DNA of 41,475 nucleotides from a virus. The DNA lies in IMG/VR virus record IMGVR_UViG_3300031276_000007, positions 1-41,475 of that record; one strand, written 5' to 3'. Made by a program: the position numbers and the translations under genes. The notes under the pieces were generated by a model, which was given only the letters and a program-made list of their open reading frames with translations, ran no database searches and had not been told where the DNA came from. Every line of letters begins with the position of its first letter. The first letter of the stretch is position 1. Shown here in pieces: positions 15,815 to 24,767 of the stretch.

Positions 15815-16873
15815 TTACCCTCGCGAAGCCTGATAAATCTTATTGCACTTATCATATATCTCTTTAGGACAAATCGCGCAAGCTTGGAATTCATCTGTCT
15901 GTTTCCCAAATTCATAACCATCAGGACACTGATTTACTACTTCTCCAGTATTAGTATCAACTTGACTACCTGAAGTAGTAACAATTTGTTCTTGAGGGAC
16001 AACTCCACCATTTTCCATTGCGACCGCAACCGGATCTACTCCACCTAAATATAGTGATTCTGCCTCTTGAACAGGATTATTCACGGGGATTCCTTGAACA
16101 TGTGGCTGTTTTGCTGTTTGATCTCCATCAAACCCATAATACGCGTTACTTACTTCTTCATAAGTAGGAATAATCAGCATCTTATCCAATGGATATACTT
16201 GAGCATAAATACGTTCATCATAAGGTTTTCTGTCGATAAAGTTAAATTGTTGATATTCATTAAATGTATAAGAAATACCATCAGAACTTGGTTTAGTCGT
16301 TTTAATTGCTAAAAATTCAACAGTCTTTCCATTTTCTAAACTTTGAAAGGTTACATACCTACCTCCAGCACCAGCAGCAACTAATAACTTATCCTGGAAA
16401 AGATAATACGACTCTTCAAAAATTTGGAATTTATTAGTTGAATTCTTATCTAAAATTACGTAATAAACACGTTCTTTAGGTTTAAGCTTATCCAAGACTC
16501 CCTTTTTTGTAGTAGTGTCTTGGCGCAATATTTCTGCTTCTTCACAAATAGGACATGGTTTCCCATACATTTTTTGTAAACAGAGAAAAGTTCCTTCTTC
16601 TGGGCCAACATATCTATGAACAGATACTTGTAGTTTATATGCTGGCATTCCCGTGGGAACTTTATTCGGATTTTTTTCTGTAGCTATAAATTGCATAAAA
16701 TCTATGCTATTATATTTGTTTTCAGTTGTTGGTCTCCAAAATAAATCTTTACGATAACCACCAATAAGACTAAAATCTAAAACACCTTTACCAGAACCTC
16801 CTCTATCCTTATTCTCATAATCTTTTCTAATTTGTTCTTCTTCATATTTACGTCTTTCTTCGGATGTTATCAT
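15815..16873 (-). CDS. T4 gp32-like single-stranded DNA-binding protein
   Basis: A 352-residue protein with TTAGGAGAAAAAG before its ATG. An aromatic/basic N-terminal segment leads to a His86...Cys98...Cys107-Pro-Ile-Cys110 zinc site (KMYGKPCPICE), the gp32 hallmark. A second Cys cluster near the C-terminus (CPDGYEFG...CAICPKEIYDKC) is seen in many gp32-like proteins of large phages. It coats ssDNA at the fork and recruits replication proteins. It sits among recombination genes in the early operon. Confidence 0.8.
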   Translation of the reverse strand: MITSEERRKYEEEQIRKDYENKDRGGSGKGVLDFSLIGGYRKDLFWRPTTENKYNSIDFMQFIATEKNPNKVPTGMPAYKLQVSVHRYVGPEEGTFLCLQKMYGKPCPICEEAEILRQDTTTKKGVLDKLKPKERVYYVILDKNSTNKFQIFEESYYLFQDKLLVAAGAGGRYVTFQSLENGKTVEFLAIKTTKPSSDGISYTFNEYQQFNFIDRKPYDERIYAQVYPLDKMLIIPTYEEVSNAYYGFDGDQTAKQPHVQGIPVNNPVQEAESLYLGGVDPVAVAMENGGVVPQEQIVTTSGSQVDTNTGEVVNQCPDGYEFGKQTDEFQACAICPKEIYDKCNKIYQASRG

Positions 16874-16884
16874 AACTTTTTCTC

Positions 16885-17379
16885 CTAATCTTTAAGTATA
16901 AAATTTGTTAGTCTTTGAATCTTTTTATCACTAGTTCCTTTTTTAAACAACATTGTCAACAATGAAATATGAATTCCAATGTCTTTTTTATCCATTGAGA
17001 CAGAATCTACATGATAATAATATTTACCTGTCTTTTTTGGTTTAAAATAAAAAATAAATTTATTATTCTTTGGCTTGCATATTGACCCGTATTTTGATCT
17101 CCAGCATACTTTAACAGGTGGGCCATCAGTTAAAGTATAAACTACATAAGTTATATCCTTAATTAAATAAGTGTGATATCTCGCTGATGACCAGGGGCTT
17201 ACCCAATCACAAGAAGATTTCCATAAATCTTCGCTTTCATAACTAGTTTCATTTGTTATCTTATTTTGATGTTTTACAACCATTTCAGAGAAATCGTCTC
17301 TTAATTTAGTTTCATCATAATTTGAAGCATAACAAATACCAGACAAAATTATGATTAATATAAAAATTATTTTTTTCAT
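16885..17379 (-). CDS. Secreted hypothetical protein with signal peptide
   Basis: A 164-residue protein. Residues 1-18 (MKKIIFILIIILSGICYAS) form a classic Sec signal with a likely cut after CYA. The mature part is basic, with Cys in pairs (SSCDW; VCWRSKYGSIC) and many aromatics. It may act in the periplasm, for example in superinfection exclusion or host envelope change, as small exported early phage proteins often do. No family is recognised. Confidence 0.55.
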   Translation of the reverse strand: MKKIIFILIIILSGICYASNYDETKLRDDFSEMVVKHQNKITNETSYESEDLWKSSCDWVSPWSSARYHTYLIKDITYVVYTLTDGPPVKVCWRSKYGSICKPKNNKFIFYFKPKKTGKYYYHVDSVSMDKKDIGIHISLLTMLFKKGTSDKKIQRLTNFILKD

Positions 17380-17404
17380 AAATTTTCCCCTACCTCTTCC
17401 CTTG

Positions 17405-17644
17405 TCATCTCATACCTCTCGTCTTCAATTTATTTATTACTATTTCCATATAATTATTTTTTTTGTTTATTTTCTGTATTCTTTTATTATCAAATTTCGA
17501 TTCATTTATAATAAAAATAGTGAATGAAATAAAAGTAATCAAAGCATATTCTGCGATACGATAACCAAAATACATTAATGCTAATAATGTGACAAATACA
17601 ATCAATCTAACAAAAAATAATAAAATTCCTAGTTTAGTATTCAC
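17405..17644 (-). CDS. Small two-TM membrane protein
   Basis: A 79-residue protein with two hydrophobic helices (about 5-27 and 30-47) and a basic cytoplasmic tail. It lies two bases from the cysteine-rich gene upstream and just before the exported protein gene; the three may form an envelope-directed early group. Function unknown. Confidence 0.5.
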   Translation of the reverse strand: MNTKLGILLFFVRLIVFVTLLALMYFGYRIAEYALITFISFTIFIINESKFDNKRIQKINKKNNYMEIVINKLKTRGMR

Positions 17645-17646
17645 AA

Positions 17647-17973
17647 TTAACCCATCTTTTTAATTAATTTTAAAATTTTCTCTGCATACTTAATCCATTC
17701 TTTCCATGTCTTACTATGATTCATTTTGTGCCATAATCCATAGCAACAATATTTAGTATTTAAATTATTTTTTGTTAACGGACATATAGAACAATAAGAA
17801 CAAAATAAATCCCCTTTTAAATACTCCTGACAATAAGAACAAAAATGTCCTTGCCAAAATTCACCTAATGTTTCAAACATAAAAAAATGGTCAGTTATAG
17901 CATTACCATTTTGAAGTTTAGCCCATTTAATCATTTTTTCATAATGCGCGATTGCCTTCTTTTTTATTTCCAT
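17647..17973 (-). CDS. Cysteine-rich hypothetical protein
   Basis: A 108-residue protein with GGAGATATT before the ATG. Three Cys groups (CSYC; CSYCSIC; CC) followed by YGLWHKMNHSKTWKEW and a helix recur together in a phage family of unknown function. It probably binds zinc. It is the first gene after the internal promoter at 18032-18060. Confidence 0.55.
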   Translation of the reverse strand: MEIKKKAIAHYEKMIKWAKLQNGNAITDHFFMFETLGEFWQGHFCSYCQEYLKGDLFCSYCSICPLTKNNLNTKYCCYGLWHKMNHSKTWKEWIKYAEKILKLIKKMG

Positions 17974-18031
17974 AATATCTCCAAGAAATTCAATTTATCC
18001 TCTGACGGTTCAAGCAAAGGCCTACATCTAC

Positions 18032-18060
18032 AGTATACAGTGTTTTCAAAAAGGTGTTAA
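18032..18060 (-). promoter_or_regulatory. Leftward sigma-70-like promoter inside dnaE 3' end
   Basis: On the minus strand TTAACA (18060-18055), 17 bases, TATACT (18037-18032). Five of six positions match in each hexamer. It would boost transcription of the genes from 17973 down to 7082. The same pattern, including the C after TTAACA, recurs at 39456-39484. Confidence 0.65.
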
Positions 18061-21000
18061 CAAAATATTTAATTTATTACAAAAATTATCGATTCCTTGT
18101 TTAAATAGTTCTTTATTTCCATCTGTATATAAAACTGAATTTGGATTTATACACCAGCATATCCAGAACCCGTACTCTTCATTCCATTCGGTCGTTCCGC
18201 ATTTAGCTATAATTCCAGAATCTTCATCTTTAAAGAATTTAAGATTAGTGCTACCTAACGCGAGAACAATAGGAGGCCTTAAAATTTTAAACTCTTCTTT
18301 AATCCATTTTGAGCAAGTATTTATTTGTAATTTTGTAACTTTTTTAGATATGGAAGGAAAACATTTAACTACAGAAGATACCTGGAATCCATTTTTATCG
18401 TGTCCATTTTCTCTTAATTGTTTCCAAAGAATCTCACCTCCATCACCAGTAAGTAATTCTTTATTCTTTTCATCTACTATATTTGGGGTATCACTAATTA
18501 TCATAACATTAGCATGTCCAGTAGTAGGAAGTATTGGAGATTTACATTCTTCAACTAATTTACAACTATTACAATTTAAAAGTTCTTTATTCCTGAATCT
18601 TCTCTCTTCTATAATTTCAGGGAATAAACCTTGTAGATTACAATTCATAAGATCATCATAAAACCACATCTCCTCGACTATCAATGACCCCGCACTCTTT
18701 GGAGATGAAGCAAACATTAATACTACCTCGTCCTCACATTTTTCTACTTGATCTTTATAATTCGTGTAAAATTTATTCTCAAACTGAAATTTGCAATCTC
18801 CCGTTTCATCTCTAAAACTTGCAGATGCAGAAGTGTATGATCCGGTCCTACCTCTCCTGACTGTAAGATTGACTTCAGTTATTTCTCCAAAATAAAATTT
18901 TGGTTCTGCATCGACTTTAAGAAGGTCTAAATCTGATAATTTACTTAATCCTACTGATCTATCTAACAACGATTTCAAATTTTTATATTTTCTTAATTTA
19001 TTTTTTACTAACGAAAAAGCAAGAAATGGACTTATCCTATCGGCATCATCATCAGTAACTGGTTTATTCTCTTTCGCATCAATTTTATCCAGCAATTCTA
19101 ATAATTTTTTAGGAGATCCATCTTTATTATAAAACCCATCTTTCCCAAGTTTAGTATATTTCTCTGCAGTTTTTTCACCTATTCCAAAAATTTCCATAAA
19201 TGGGGCATAAAGAATACCATCTAAAATTACCCAAGTATTAGCATTAGATATCCCAATTTTTGGAGGTCTTATTTCAACCCCAAGTCGAAACGCTTCCATA
19301 ATGTATTCATTTTTTTTATCTTTACCACCACTACCATAAGTAAGTAAAGAACAAATATATTCTAAAGGATAATGTACTTTCAACCACATACCCCAATAAG
19401 TAATAATTGAGTACGCACAGGCATGAGCTTTAGAAAATGAATAAGCTCCGAATGATATTAAATCTCCCCATAAGTCCCTGGCCTGGATCTCAGTAAGAGT
19501 GTCTTCTTGAATACAACCTTCAACAAATCTACCCTCATACTCTTGAAGAGCACCCTTACCTTTTGATTTTGCAATAAGTTTTCTTATCTTATTGACTTCT
19601 ATCCAATCAAAGCCAGCCAATTCCCTTACTAATCTCATCATCTGTTCCTGGTAAACGATAATGCCCAACGTATCTTTTGTTATGGAATCGATGATGGGAC
19701 TAATACTTTTTAATTCTTCCTCACCGTGCTTTCTCTTAACGAATATTTCTGCCATTTTAGACCTTAATGGGCCAGGTCTATATAGAGATGTGGCGCTCAT
19801 TATCATGTCAAAACTATTAACTCCGAGTTGTTGACAAAATTTTCTGAGGCCAGGACTCTCAACTTGAAAACATCCAATAGTTTTACCACTATTAAATTCT
19901 TTATAACATTTTTCATCATCTAAAGGTATATCAACAAAAACAAGGGGATTGAAATCAACTGGTGTTGTATCGTCGAAAACACACTCTTTTTTATCTACAA
20001 GTTTCCTGCAATGGTTCAATACAGATAACATTTTAAGTCCAAGTACATCTAATTTCATTAAACCGACAAACTCTATATCATCTTTATCCCAATTAATAGT
20101 TTGTTCTTTTTCTTTATTTAAAACTAACGAACACCTTTCTCCATCTGTAAGATCTTTATTAGAAACAACAAGAGCGGCAGCATGAACACCTCTCTGTCTT
20201 TGAACCCCTTCCATTTTTATCGCTATATCTACAACTCTCTTATATTTTTTATAAAACTCTTTTCCTTCTTCAAAATTTTCTATAGCATCTTTAATTGTCT
20301 CACCATTTCCTTCTTCACCTTCAATCTTTTGTTCGATAACAGCACAGATCTTACCAACATCGGTTAAAGGTACATCAAAGACCCTTGAAACATCTTTGAG
20401 AGCACTCCTTCCTCTCATTATAGAAAAGGTACTTATACCGGCAACATGTAATTCTCCATAAAGTTCTTCTAAATGTTTACGAATAAGGTGTCTTTTTGTA
20501 TCTTCAAAATCTATATCAATATCTGGGAGATCTTGTCTGTCATCCGAAATAAAACGAGAAAATACTAAGTCATATTTTATTGGGTCCACTTGGGTAATGC
20601 CAAGTAAATAACATACCAACGATCCACTTGAAGATCCACGACCTGGACCTACCATAATATCATTTTCTTTACACCAATTAATTAACTCCCATACCATAAG
20701 AAAATAACGGATAAATCCTTTTTCTTTAATAAGTCTAAACTCAGATTCAAATCTATCTGTATATTTCTTTGCTTGTTCTGTTCCTCTAATCCCCATCTCA
20801 ATTATTTTATTATCATAATTATCATAAATAAGGTTTTCTAAAAATTTTTCTTCATCTTCGCCTTTAATAACTTCAGGTAAAGATACTTCTTTCTTCTCTA
20901 AAACTAAATTACATTTATCAGCAACTTCACCTGCATTTTCTATCGCATCAAAAACTGTTATCCTTGGGACCACACCTTGTTCTGCAAAAGAATCAATCAT

Positions 21001-21699
21001 TTCTTTCCTTGTCTTTACCCAAAATTCTCCATCAAATTTCCACCTATTCGGATCATTCCATTTCTTTTGCGTCTGAATAGCTAGAAGTACTTCCTGACTC
21101 TGTGCATCATCCTTATCAACATAGTGCAAGTCATTAGTCGCAACTAACTTATATCCAAACTCTTTATTTATCTCTAAACATTTATTATTAAATTCTCTTT
21201 GCCCCTCAAAATTATGTGGCATTATTTCTATATACAGGTCTTTTTTATTTAATTGATGCAGTAAATTAACACCCCAATCAAATCTTATGAATGACCCTAT
21301 ACAAGCAGACATTATGATCAGGCCCTTACTATGGGCCAGTAAAGTTTCTATATCTATACGTGGTTTATAATAAAATCCTTTTAAGTTAGAAAATGTCACA
21401 AGTTTTTTAAGATTAATCCAACCAATATCATTTTTACATAGCAAAGTTATGTGCCCACGTTCTTCTTTCCTATCGCGTATATCTATGTCTTTAACTATAT
21501 AGAGTTCTGCCCCTATAATAGGCTTAATCCCCTTCTCTGTACACTTTTTGTAAAATTTAAGAGTGCCATCTATATTTCCATGATCGGTTATAGCTAAAGC
21601 ATTAAAATCAAGTTCTTTACATCGCTCAATGTATTCGTCTATTTTACCGAATCCATCAAGTAAACTGTGAGTTGTATGAACATGTAAGTGTGTGAACAT
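18046..21699 (-). CDS. dnaE: DNA polymerase III alpha subunit (DnaE) fused to a uracil-DNA-glycosylase-like domain
   Basis: A 1217-residue protein. PHP domain at the N-terminus (HLHVHTTHS, 4-12). Polymerase core: GPGRGSSSGS (351-360), PDIDIDF (392-398, catalytic D393 and D395), LMKLDVLGLK (third Asp D551), FSKAHACAYS (755-764). A helix-hairpin-helix lies at FGIGEKTA (838-845) and an OB-like domain at about 935-1010. The last ~180 residues are a family-4-type UDG fold: Cys1043-x2-Cys1046 and Cys1113-x15-Cys1129 reproduce the Fe-S spacing, with ISDTPN (1068-1073) at motif 1 and CINPNS (1183-1188) at motif 2. This replicates the phage genome and may sense uracil at the fork. Asn replaces the usual motif-2 His, so glycosylase activity is doubtful. 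Confidence 0.9.
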   Translation of the reverse strand: MFTHLHVHTTHSLLDGFGKIDEYIERCKELDFNALAITDHGNIDGTLKFYKKCTEKGIKPIIGAELYIVKDIDIRDRKEERGHITLLCKNDIGWINLKKLVTFSNLKGFYYKPRIDIETLLAHSKGLIIMSACIGSFIRFDWGVNLLHQLNKKDLYIEIMPHNFEGQREFNNKCLEINKEFGYKLVATNDLHYVDKDDAQSQEVLLAIQTQKKWNDPNRWKFDGEFWVKTRKEMIDSFAEQGVVPRITVFDAIENAGEVADKCNLVLEKKEVSLPEVIKGEDEEKFLENLIYDNYDNKIIEMGIRGTEQAKKYTDRFESEFRLIKEKGFIRYFLMVWELINWCKENDIMVGPGRGSSSGSLVCYLLGITQVDPIKYDLVFSRFISDDRQDLPDIDIDFEDTKRHLIRKHLEELYGELHVAGISTFSIMRGRSALKDVSRVFDVPLTDVGKICAVIEQKIEGEEGNGETIKDAIENFEEGKEFYKKYKRVVDIAIKMEGVQRQRGVHAAALVVSNKDLTDGERCSLVLNKEKEQTINWDKDDIEFVGLMKLDVLGLKMLSVLNHCRKLVDKKECVFDDTTPVDFNPLVFVDIPLDDEKCYKEFNSGKTIGCFQVESPGLRKFCQQLGVNSFDMIMSATSLYRPGPLRSKMAEIFVKRKHGEEELKSISPIIDSITKDTLGIIVYQEQMMRLVRELAGFDWIEVNKIRKLIAKSKGKGALQEYEGRFVEGCIQEDTLTEIQARDLWGDLISFGAYSFSKAHACAYSIITYWGMWLKVHYPLEYICSLLTYGSGGKDKKNEYIMEAFRLGVEIRPPKIGISNANTWVILDGILYAPFMEIFGIGEKTAEKYTKLGKDGFYNKDGSPKKLLELLDKIDAKENKPVTDDDADRISPFLAFSLVKNKLRKYKNLKSLLDRSVGLSKLSDLDLLKVDAEPKFYFGEITEVNLTVRRGRTGSYTSASASFRDETGDCKFQFENKFYTNYKDQVEKCEDEVVLMFASSPKSAGSLIVEEMWFYDDLMNCNLQGLFPEIIEERRFRNKELLNCNSCKLVEECKSPILPTTGHANVMIISDTPNIVDEKNKELLTGDGGEILWKQLRENGHDKNGFQVSSVVKCFPSISKKVTKLQINTCSKWIKEEFKILRPPIVLALGSTNLKFFKDEDSGIIAKCGTTEWNEEYGFWICWCINPNSVLYTDGNKELFKQGIDNFCNKLNILLTPF

Positions 21700-21707
21700 T
21701 ATATCTC

Positions 21708-21878
21708 CTACAAGCTTTTTTCTATTGTTATGACAGAATAATTTTTTATTCTGTGACTTGTTCCATTTACATCTACTACAGTTATACTATCATCCTCTTG
21801 ATTAAATCTCTTCACTACCACATTAAATAAAGAAGGGATTGTATCCCAACGAACGGTTATTATATCTCCTATCTTCAT
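21708..21878 (-). CDS. Small hypothetical protein (56 aa)
   Basis: A 56-residue, beta-rich protein (MKIGDIITVRWD..., DDSITVVDVNG, HRIKNYSVITIE) resembling a small SH3/OB-like barrel. Its ATG overlaps the stop of the YopX gene (ATGA), and it ends eight bases before dnaE. Family not recognised. Confidence 0.55.
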   Translation of the reverse strand: MKIGDIITVRWDTIPSLFNVVVKRFNQEDDSITVVDVNGTSHRIKNYSVITIEKSL

Positions 21879-22312
21879 TGTTTAACCTCAAGTAATTCTT
21901 GATTCTCAAATAGATTCCCAACAACTATTATACCAAGCTCAATAAATTGTCCGATCGATACACTAGTTCCATAATCTGGAAAATCAACCATGTAAGTGCA
22001 TAACAATGGATCATACTGAATTACGCCAATTAAAAACATGTCACCTTGTGAAATAGTCTGTTCAACTACCTGAACAATATCTTTTTCATAAATTTTAACA
22101 TTATTATTATCTTTTCTTCCAATGTATTGCGTAATAATGAAGTCATCCCCAACATAACCACTATATCCTTCACCATCCGAATGTCTTATCGCACTTAATT
22201 CTTCAATGTTATTCATCATTATTTCTTTGTTTTCAAGTATCGTCCACGTTAATTTCTCTACATAACACATTACTTCATGAACCTTGTCCCATGCTCTAAA
22301 TTCATATCTCAT
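21875..22312 (-). CDS. YopX-family protein
   Basis: A 145-residue protein. The ATG at 22312 (MRYEFRAWDK) is chosen because AAGGAGATAGTT precedes it; the frame extends 19 codons further without support. RAWDKxxxxM, QYIGRKDNNNVKIYEKDIV and the GDM...GVIQYD strands are the YopX (PF09643) pattern, a common phage/prophage family of unknown biochemical role. It is followed by two small genes and the polymerase. Confidence 0.75.
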   Translation of the reverse strand: MRYEFRAWDKVHEVMCYVEKLTWTILENKEIMMNNIEELSAIRHSDGEGYSGYVGDDFIITQYIGRKDNNNVKIYEKDIVQVVEQTISQGDMFLIGVIQYDPLLCTYMVDFPDYGTSVSIGQFIELGIIVVGNLFENQELLEVKQ

Positions 22313-22365
22313 AACTATCTCCTTAATTCGTTTCCTAAAAATATTAAAAAATAAATATTTTATAA

Positions 22366-22575
22366 TCAATACCTATTCCCACAGAACGGACAGAATACTG
22401 GCATTAAAGTTTTCTTAACCCTACTCTTCCTCCCTTCTTTAGAATACGTAAAACCCATATGAAGATATCCGTTCGGTCTTTCACGATACATTGTTGTGAT
22501 AAAATCACCTTCCCAGATATTGAATCTTGACTTTAATTGATATAATTTATCGACTATCTTTTCATAATTTACCAT
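22366..22575 (-). CDS. Small protein with C-terminal CPFCG half-ribbon
   Basis: A 69-residue protein. The ATG at 22575 follows GAGGAGAATTA; the frame runs 16 codons further into the resolvase gene. It ends in FCPFCGNRY, a half zinc ribbon that may pair in a dimer. It overlaps the resolvase gene by 14 bases. Function unknown. Confidence 0.55.
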   Translation of the reverse strand: MVNYEKIVDKLYQLKSRFNIWEGDFITTMYRERPNGYLHMGFTYSKEGRKSRVKKTLMPVFCPFCGNRY

Positions 22576-23122
22576 TAATTCTCCTCGCAAATTCTGCCAT
22601 AAGCATACTTTCAGCTTTGCCATCCTTTAAACCGCCTTGTGGCCCAAAAATATCTGCACCAGGAAAAATACTTAGGCATACATTTTTAGACACTTCTTTT
22701 TTCTCTGTCTGAGTAGGCTTAATCTTTCCTTTTTGTTTTATAATCATATTAAAATATTTCTTCCATCTTTGCGGGGTGACTTCAAAATAATTAAGTTTAA
22801 GTGCTTTTAAAACACCTCTTATCTCTCCATAACCACATCCAGTAGTAAACCCACTTTGAGAGCTTTGACTGTCTCTTGATTGTGCTTTCTCTAATACTAT
22901 AATATGGTCATACCTTTTAATCCTGATTAAATTTTCATAAATAGAAGATGAATCAATTTCTGTCTTCTTTGTTTTATCTTTTTTATATAGAACTGGCATT
23001 TCTTCGCAATAACAGACTTTTCCTTTACCATCTAAAATTGTTATAGCACCAGTAAGCCCTGGGTCTATTCCAATAAAAAGTTCTGTTTTATTTTCTGTAA
23101 TCTCATAAGAGTCATATAACAT
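22562..23122 (-). CDS. RuvC-like Holliday junction resolvase
   Basis: A 186-residue protein. The ATG at 23122 follows AAGGTGG. The RNase H-fold acid residues appear in order: FIGIDPGLTGAI (Asp20), IIVLEKAQ (Glu), and DGKAESMLMAEF near the C-terminus. A conserved SGFTTGCGYGEIRGVL segment is typical of the phage/prophage RuvC-like group. It should cut branched replication intermediates before packaging and sits among replication genes. Confidence 0.8.
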   Translation of the reverse strand: MLYDSYEITENKTELFIGIDPGLTGAITILDGKGKVCYCEEMPVLYKKDKTKKTEIDSSSIYENLIRIKRYDHIIVLEKAQSRDSQSSQSGFTTGCGYGEIRGVLKALKLNYFEVTPQRWKKYFNMIIKQKGKIKPTQTEKKEVSKNVCLSIFPGADIFGPQGGLKDGKAESMLMAEFARRINGKL

Positions 23123-23223
23123 AGACAACCACCTTATTATTTGTTCGTTTATTTTTAATAACACATTTTATTCCGTATTCATCATTTTCAAAATACAACC
23201 TCGCTTTTAAAAAACTCCCATAA

Positions 23224-23400
23224 TTAAATTATTAAACAGCCCATAATCTTCAACCTCTGCTGCGTTTTTATATCAAATGCACTAAATTCATAGAGTCTTA
23301 CAATGTCATTATAATAACAAAACGCAACAGGAACACCGTCAACCAAAGCTCTCCATTTAAAATCTTCGTATTCATTCCACTCTATATCTTTAACTTTCAT
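23224..23400 (-). CDS. Small hypothetical protein (58 aa)
   Basis: A 58-residue protein whose ATG overlaps the upstream stop (ATGA). It has a beta-strand-rich core (WRALVDGVPVAFCYYNDIVRLYEF) and a short helical tail. No motif recognised. The ~100 bases after it carry no convincing gene. Confidence 0.5.
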   Translation of the reverse strand: MKVKDIEWNEYEDFKWRALVDGVPVAFCYYNDIVRLYEFSAFDIKTQQRLKIMGCLII

Positions 23401-23669
23401 AATAAGCCCCTTTTTTTTGCTTCATTTTCTAAAGAATAAATTTGCACGCCATGTTCAACGGTATGTAAATAACAATCAACAGCCTCTTTCATGTTATTTT
23501 TACCAAATAGAACAATACATAGTGCCTTTAATTCATCGTCATTTAAATTTTTTATTATTGCAGCAAATTTTGATTTTTTTGACCGTGTTTCTATTGAATT
23601 TTTGAACTTATTGCCGAGTCCATCTATTTCATACTTTTTTTTATCGTATTTAATAATATTATTTTTCAT
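23397..23669 (-). CDS. Hypothetical protein (90 aa)
   Basis: A 90-residue protein with a basic N-terminus and a helical C-terminal part (LNDDELKALCIVLFGKNNM...). Unrecognised. It is part of a run of small genes at the start of the leftward operon. Confidence 0.5.
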   Translation of the reverse strand: MKNNIIKYDKKKYEIDGLGNKFKNSIETRSKKSKFAAIIKNLNDDELKALCIVLFGKNNMKEAVDCYLHTVEHGVQIYSLENEAKKRGLL

Positions 23670-23682
23670 TCACAACCTTCAG

Positions 23683-23916
23683 TTACAACAGTCTTGTATC
23701 ATAATTAATTTTATCAAAAGTCCAATTTAAACAACAATCACGAGGCTCTGTGTATCTTCCATAACAATAGCTTTTTCTTAAAAATATATCATCATAGTTT
23801 TTACAATTTCCACAGCATCTTAAATTTTCTTCATCTTCTAATAAAAAAATATTATACTCTAAACGTCTAATTTTATTTTCAAGTTTTATTATAGTATCTT
23901 CAAAGTCTTCACTCAT
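23683..23916 (-). CDS. Cysteine-rich small protein
   Basis: A 77-residue protein: coiled-coil N-terminus, then RCCGNCKNYDD...YCYG...RDCCLNWTFD. The CGNCKxY...C...C..W.FD pattern is shared by many small phage proteins and is likely a zinc site. It overlaps its upstream neighbour by four bases. Confidence 0.55.
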   Translation of the reverse strand: MSEDFEDTIIKLENKIRRLEYNIFLLEDEENLRCCGNCKNYDDIFLRKSYCYGRYTEPRDCCLNWTFDKINYDTRLL

Positions 23917-24209
23917 TCACAACCTCCAAATATATCTATGCATTGTTGACAACGTTCCATATGATAAATATTTCTATAGAAACTTTTACAAAATGTATGT
24001 TTATAATAAAGACAAGAACTATGACACATAATTCCATCAAACTTAACATTATCTTTCATTATTTCGAATAGTTTTATAGCTGGTTCTACGTCTTTATATA
24101 TTGCACCTATAGTTATTTGGTTCTGTTCGTAACCACACTTATAACACTTCATAATACTTGTCTGGAGAGTCTCTCCACATCTATTGCATTTTCCGTTTGA
24201 TATGCTCAT
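23913..24209 (-). CDS. Zinc-ribbon protein with paralogous C-terminal Cys domain
   Basis: A 98-residue protein: an N-terminal ribbon (CNRCG...CYKCGYE), then FEIMKDNVKFDG..C...CLYY...C.SF...RCQQC. This C-terminal part matches that of the gene at 34821-35195 (FDIVKNNVKYDG..C...CLYF...C.AF...RCQKC), so the two share a duplicated domain. Likely metal-binding; role unknown. Confidence 0.6.
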   Translation of the reverse strand: MSISNGKCNRCGETLQTSIMKCYKCGYEQNQITIGAIYKDVEPAIKLFEIMKDNVKFDGIMCHSSCLYYKHTFCKSFYRNIYHMERCQQCIDIFGGCE

Positions 24210-24325
24210 TTTATAACCACACCTAATCCAATTGTTTCTCTTTTTGTTATGTATGAATTATTTAAACGGCAATAATCAAACTCTTTGTTAGCATATTCTA
24301 ATACTCTTTTTAACATTTCATTCAT
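24206..24325 (-). CDS. Small hypothetical protein (39 aa)
   Basis: A 39-residue frame starting eight bases inside the upstream gene and ending in an ATGA overlap with the next. A helical N-terminus is followed by a short beta tail. The overlaps on both sides match the style of this operon, but the length leaves doubt. Confidence 0.4.
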   Translation of the reverse strand: MNEMLKRVLEYANKEFDYCRLNNSYITKRETIGLGVVIK

Positions 24326-24554
24326 CTTCACTCACTAAACTTAATCCTTCATATTCTTCTCTTGTTATTTGATTTGCACAATAAGGACACATTACCTGTC
24401 CATCTAATTCCCACCCTCTATTAGAAACAAACTTCATAGCCTGATCTCCAGTTTCACCTTTCTCTAAATCAATTTGAACTATCTCTTGCTCCCAACAATT
24501 ATGATCAAATTGAAATTCACAAGTAACTTCATAAATACCATATAATTTAATCAT
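24318..24554 (-). CDS. Small protein with CPYC motif
   Basis: A 78-residue acidic protein with GGAGAGATA before the ATG. It has CEFQFDHNCWEQ near the N-terminus and MCPYCANQ near residue 55, so likely a zinc site. It is the second gene of the leftward operon. Function unknown. Confidence 0.55.
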   Translation of the reverse strand: MIKLYGIYEVTCEFQFDHNCWEQEIVQIDLEKGETGDQAMKFVSNRGWELDGQVMCPYCANQITREEYEGLSLVSEDE

Positions 24555-24563
24555 TATCTCTCC

Positions 24564-24698
24564 TTAAAACTCAATCTCTACCCTATGTAATTCTCCAGGG
24601 GTTATAATCATTTTTGTAACCTTAACATTGTCATTGTTTTTTATTCTTCTAATTATCTCGTCTAATAAAGAGATATTTTCTTTCTGTTCAGCGGTCAT
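24564..24698 (-). CDS. First gene of the leftward operon (44 aa)
   Basis: A 44-residue frame with AAGGAATTACTAAT before its ATG, about 40 bases from the leftward promoter. It is alpha/beta: a charged helix (EQKENISLLDEIIRRIK), then strands. No family recognised. Confidence 0.5.
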   Translation of the reverse strand: MTAEQKENISLLDEIIRRIKNNDNVKVTKMIITPGELHRVEIEF

Positions 24699-24738
24699 AT
24701 TAGTAATTCCTTCACAAAATTTTTATTATTCTACCTGT

Positions 24739-24767
24739 AGTATACAGATTTTTTATAAATGTGTTGA
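24739..24767 (-). promoter_or_regulatory. Leftward early promoter
   Basis: On the minus strand TCAACA (24767-24762), 17 bases, TATACT (24744-24739). The -10 and its flank (CTGTATACT) match the promoters at 18.03 and 39.46 kb; the -35 is weaker. It drives the operon that starts at 24698. Its -35 overlaps the -35 of the rightward promoter. Confidence 0.6.

Noticed and set aside
23123-23223. A 28-codon TTG-start frame before the resolvase
   Set aside because: The Shine-Dalgarno lies directly against the TTG and the length is too short to separate from chance.
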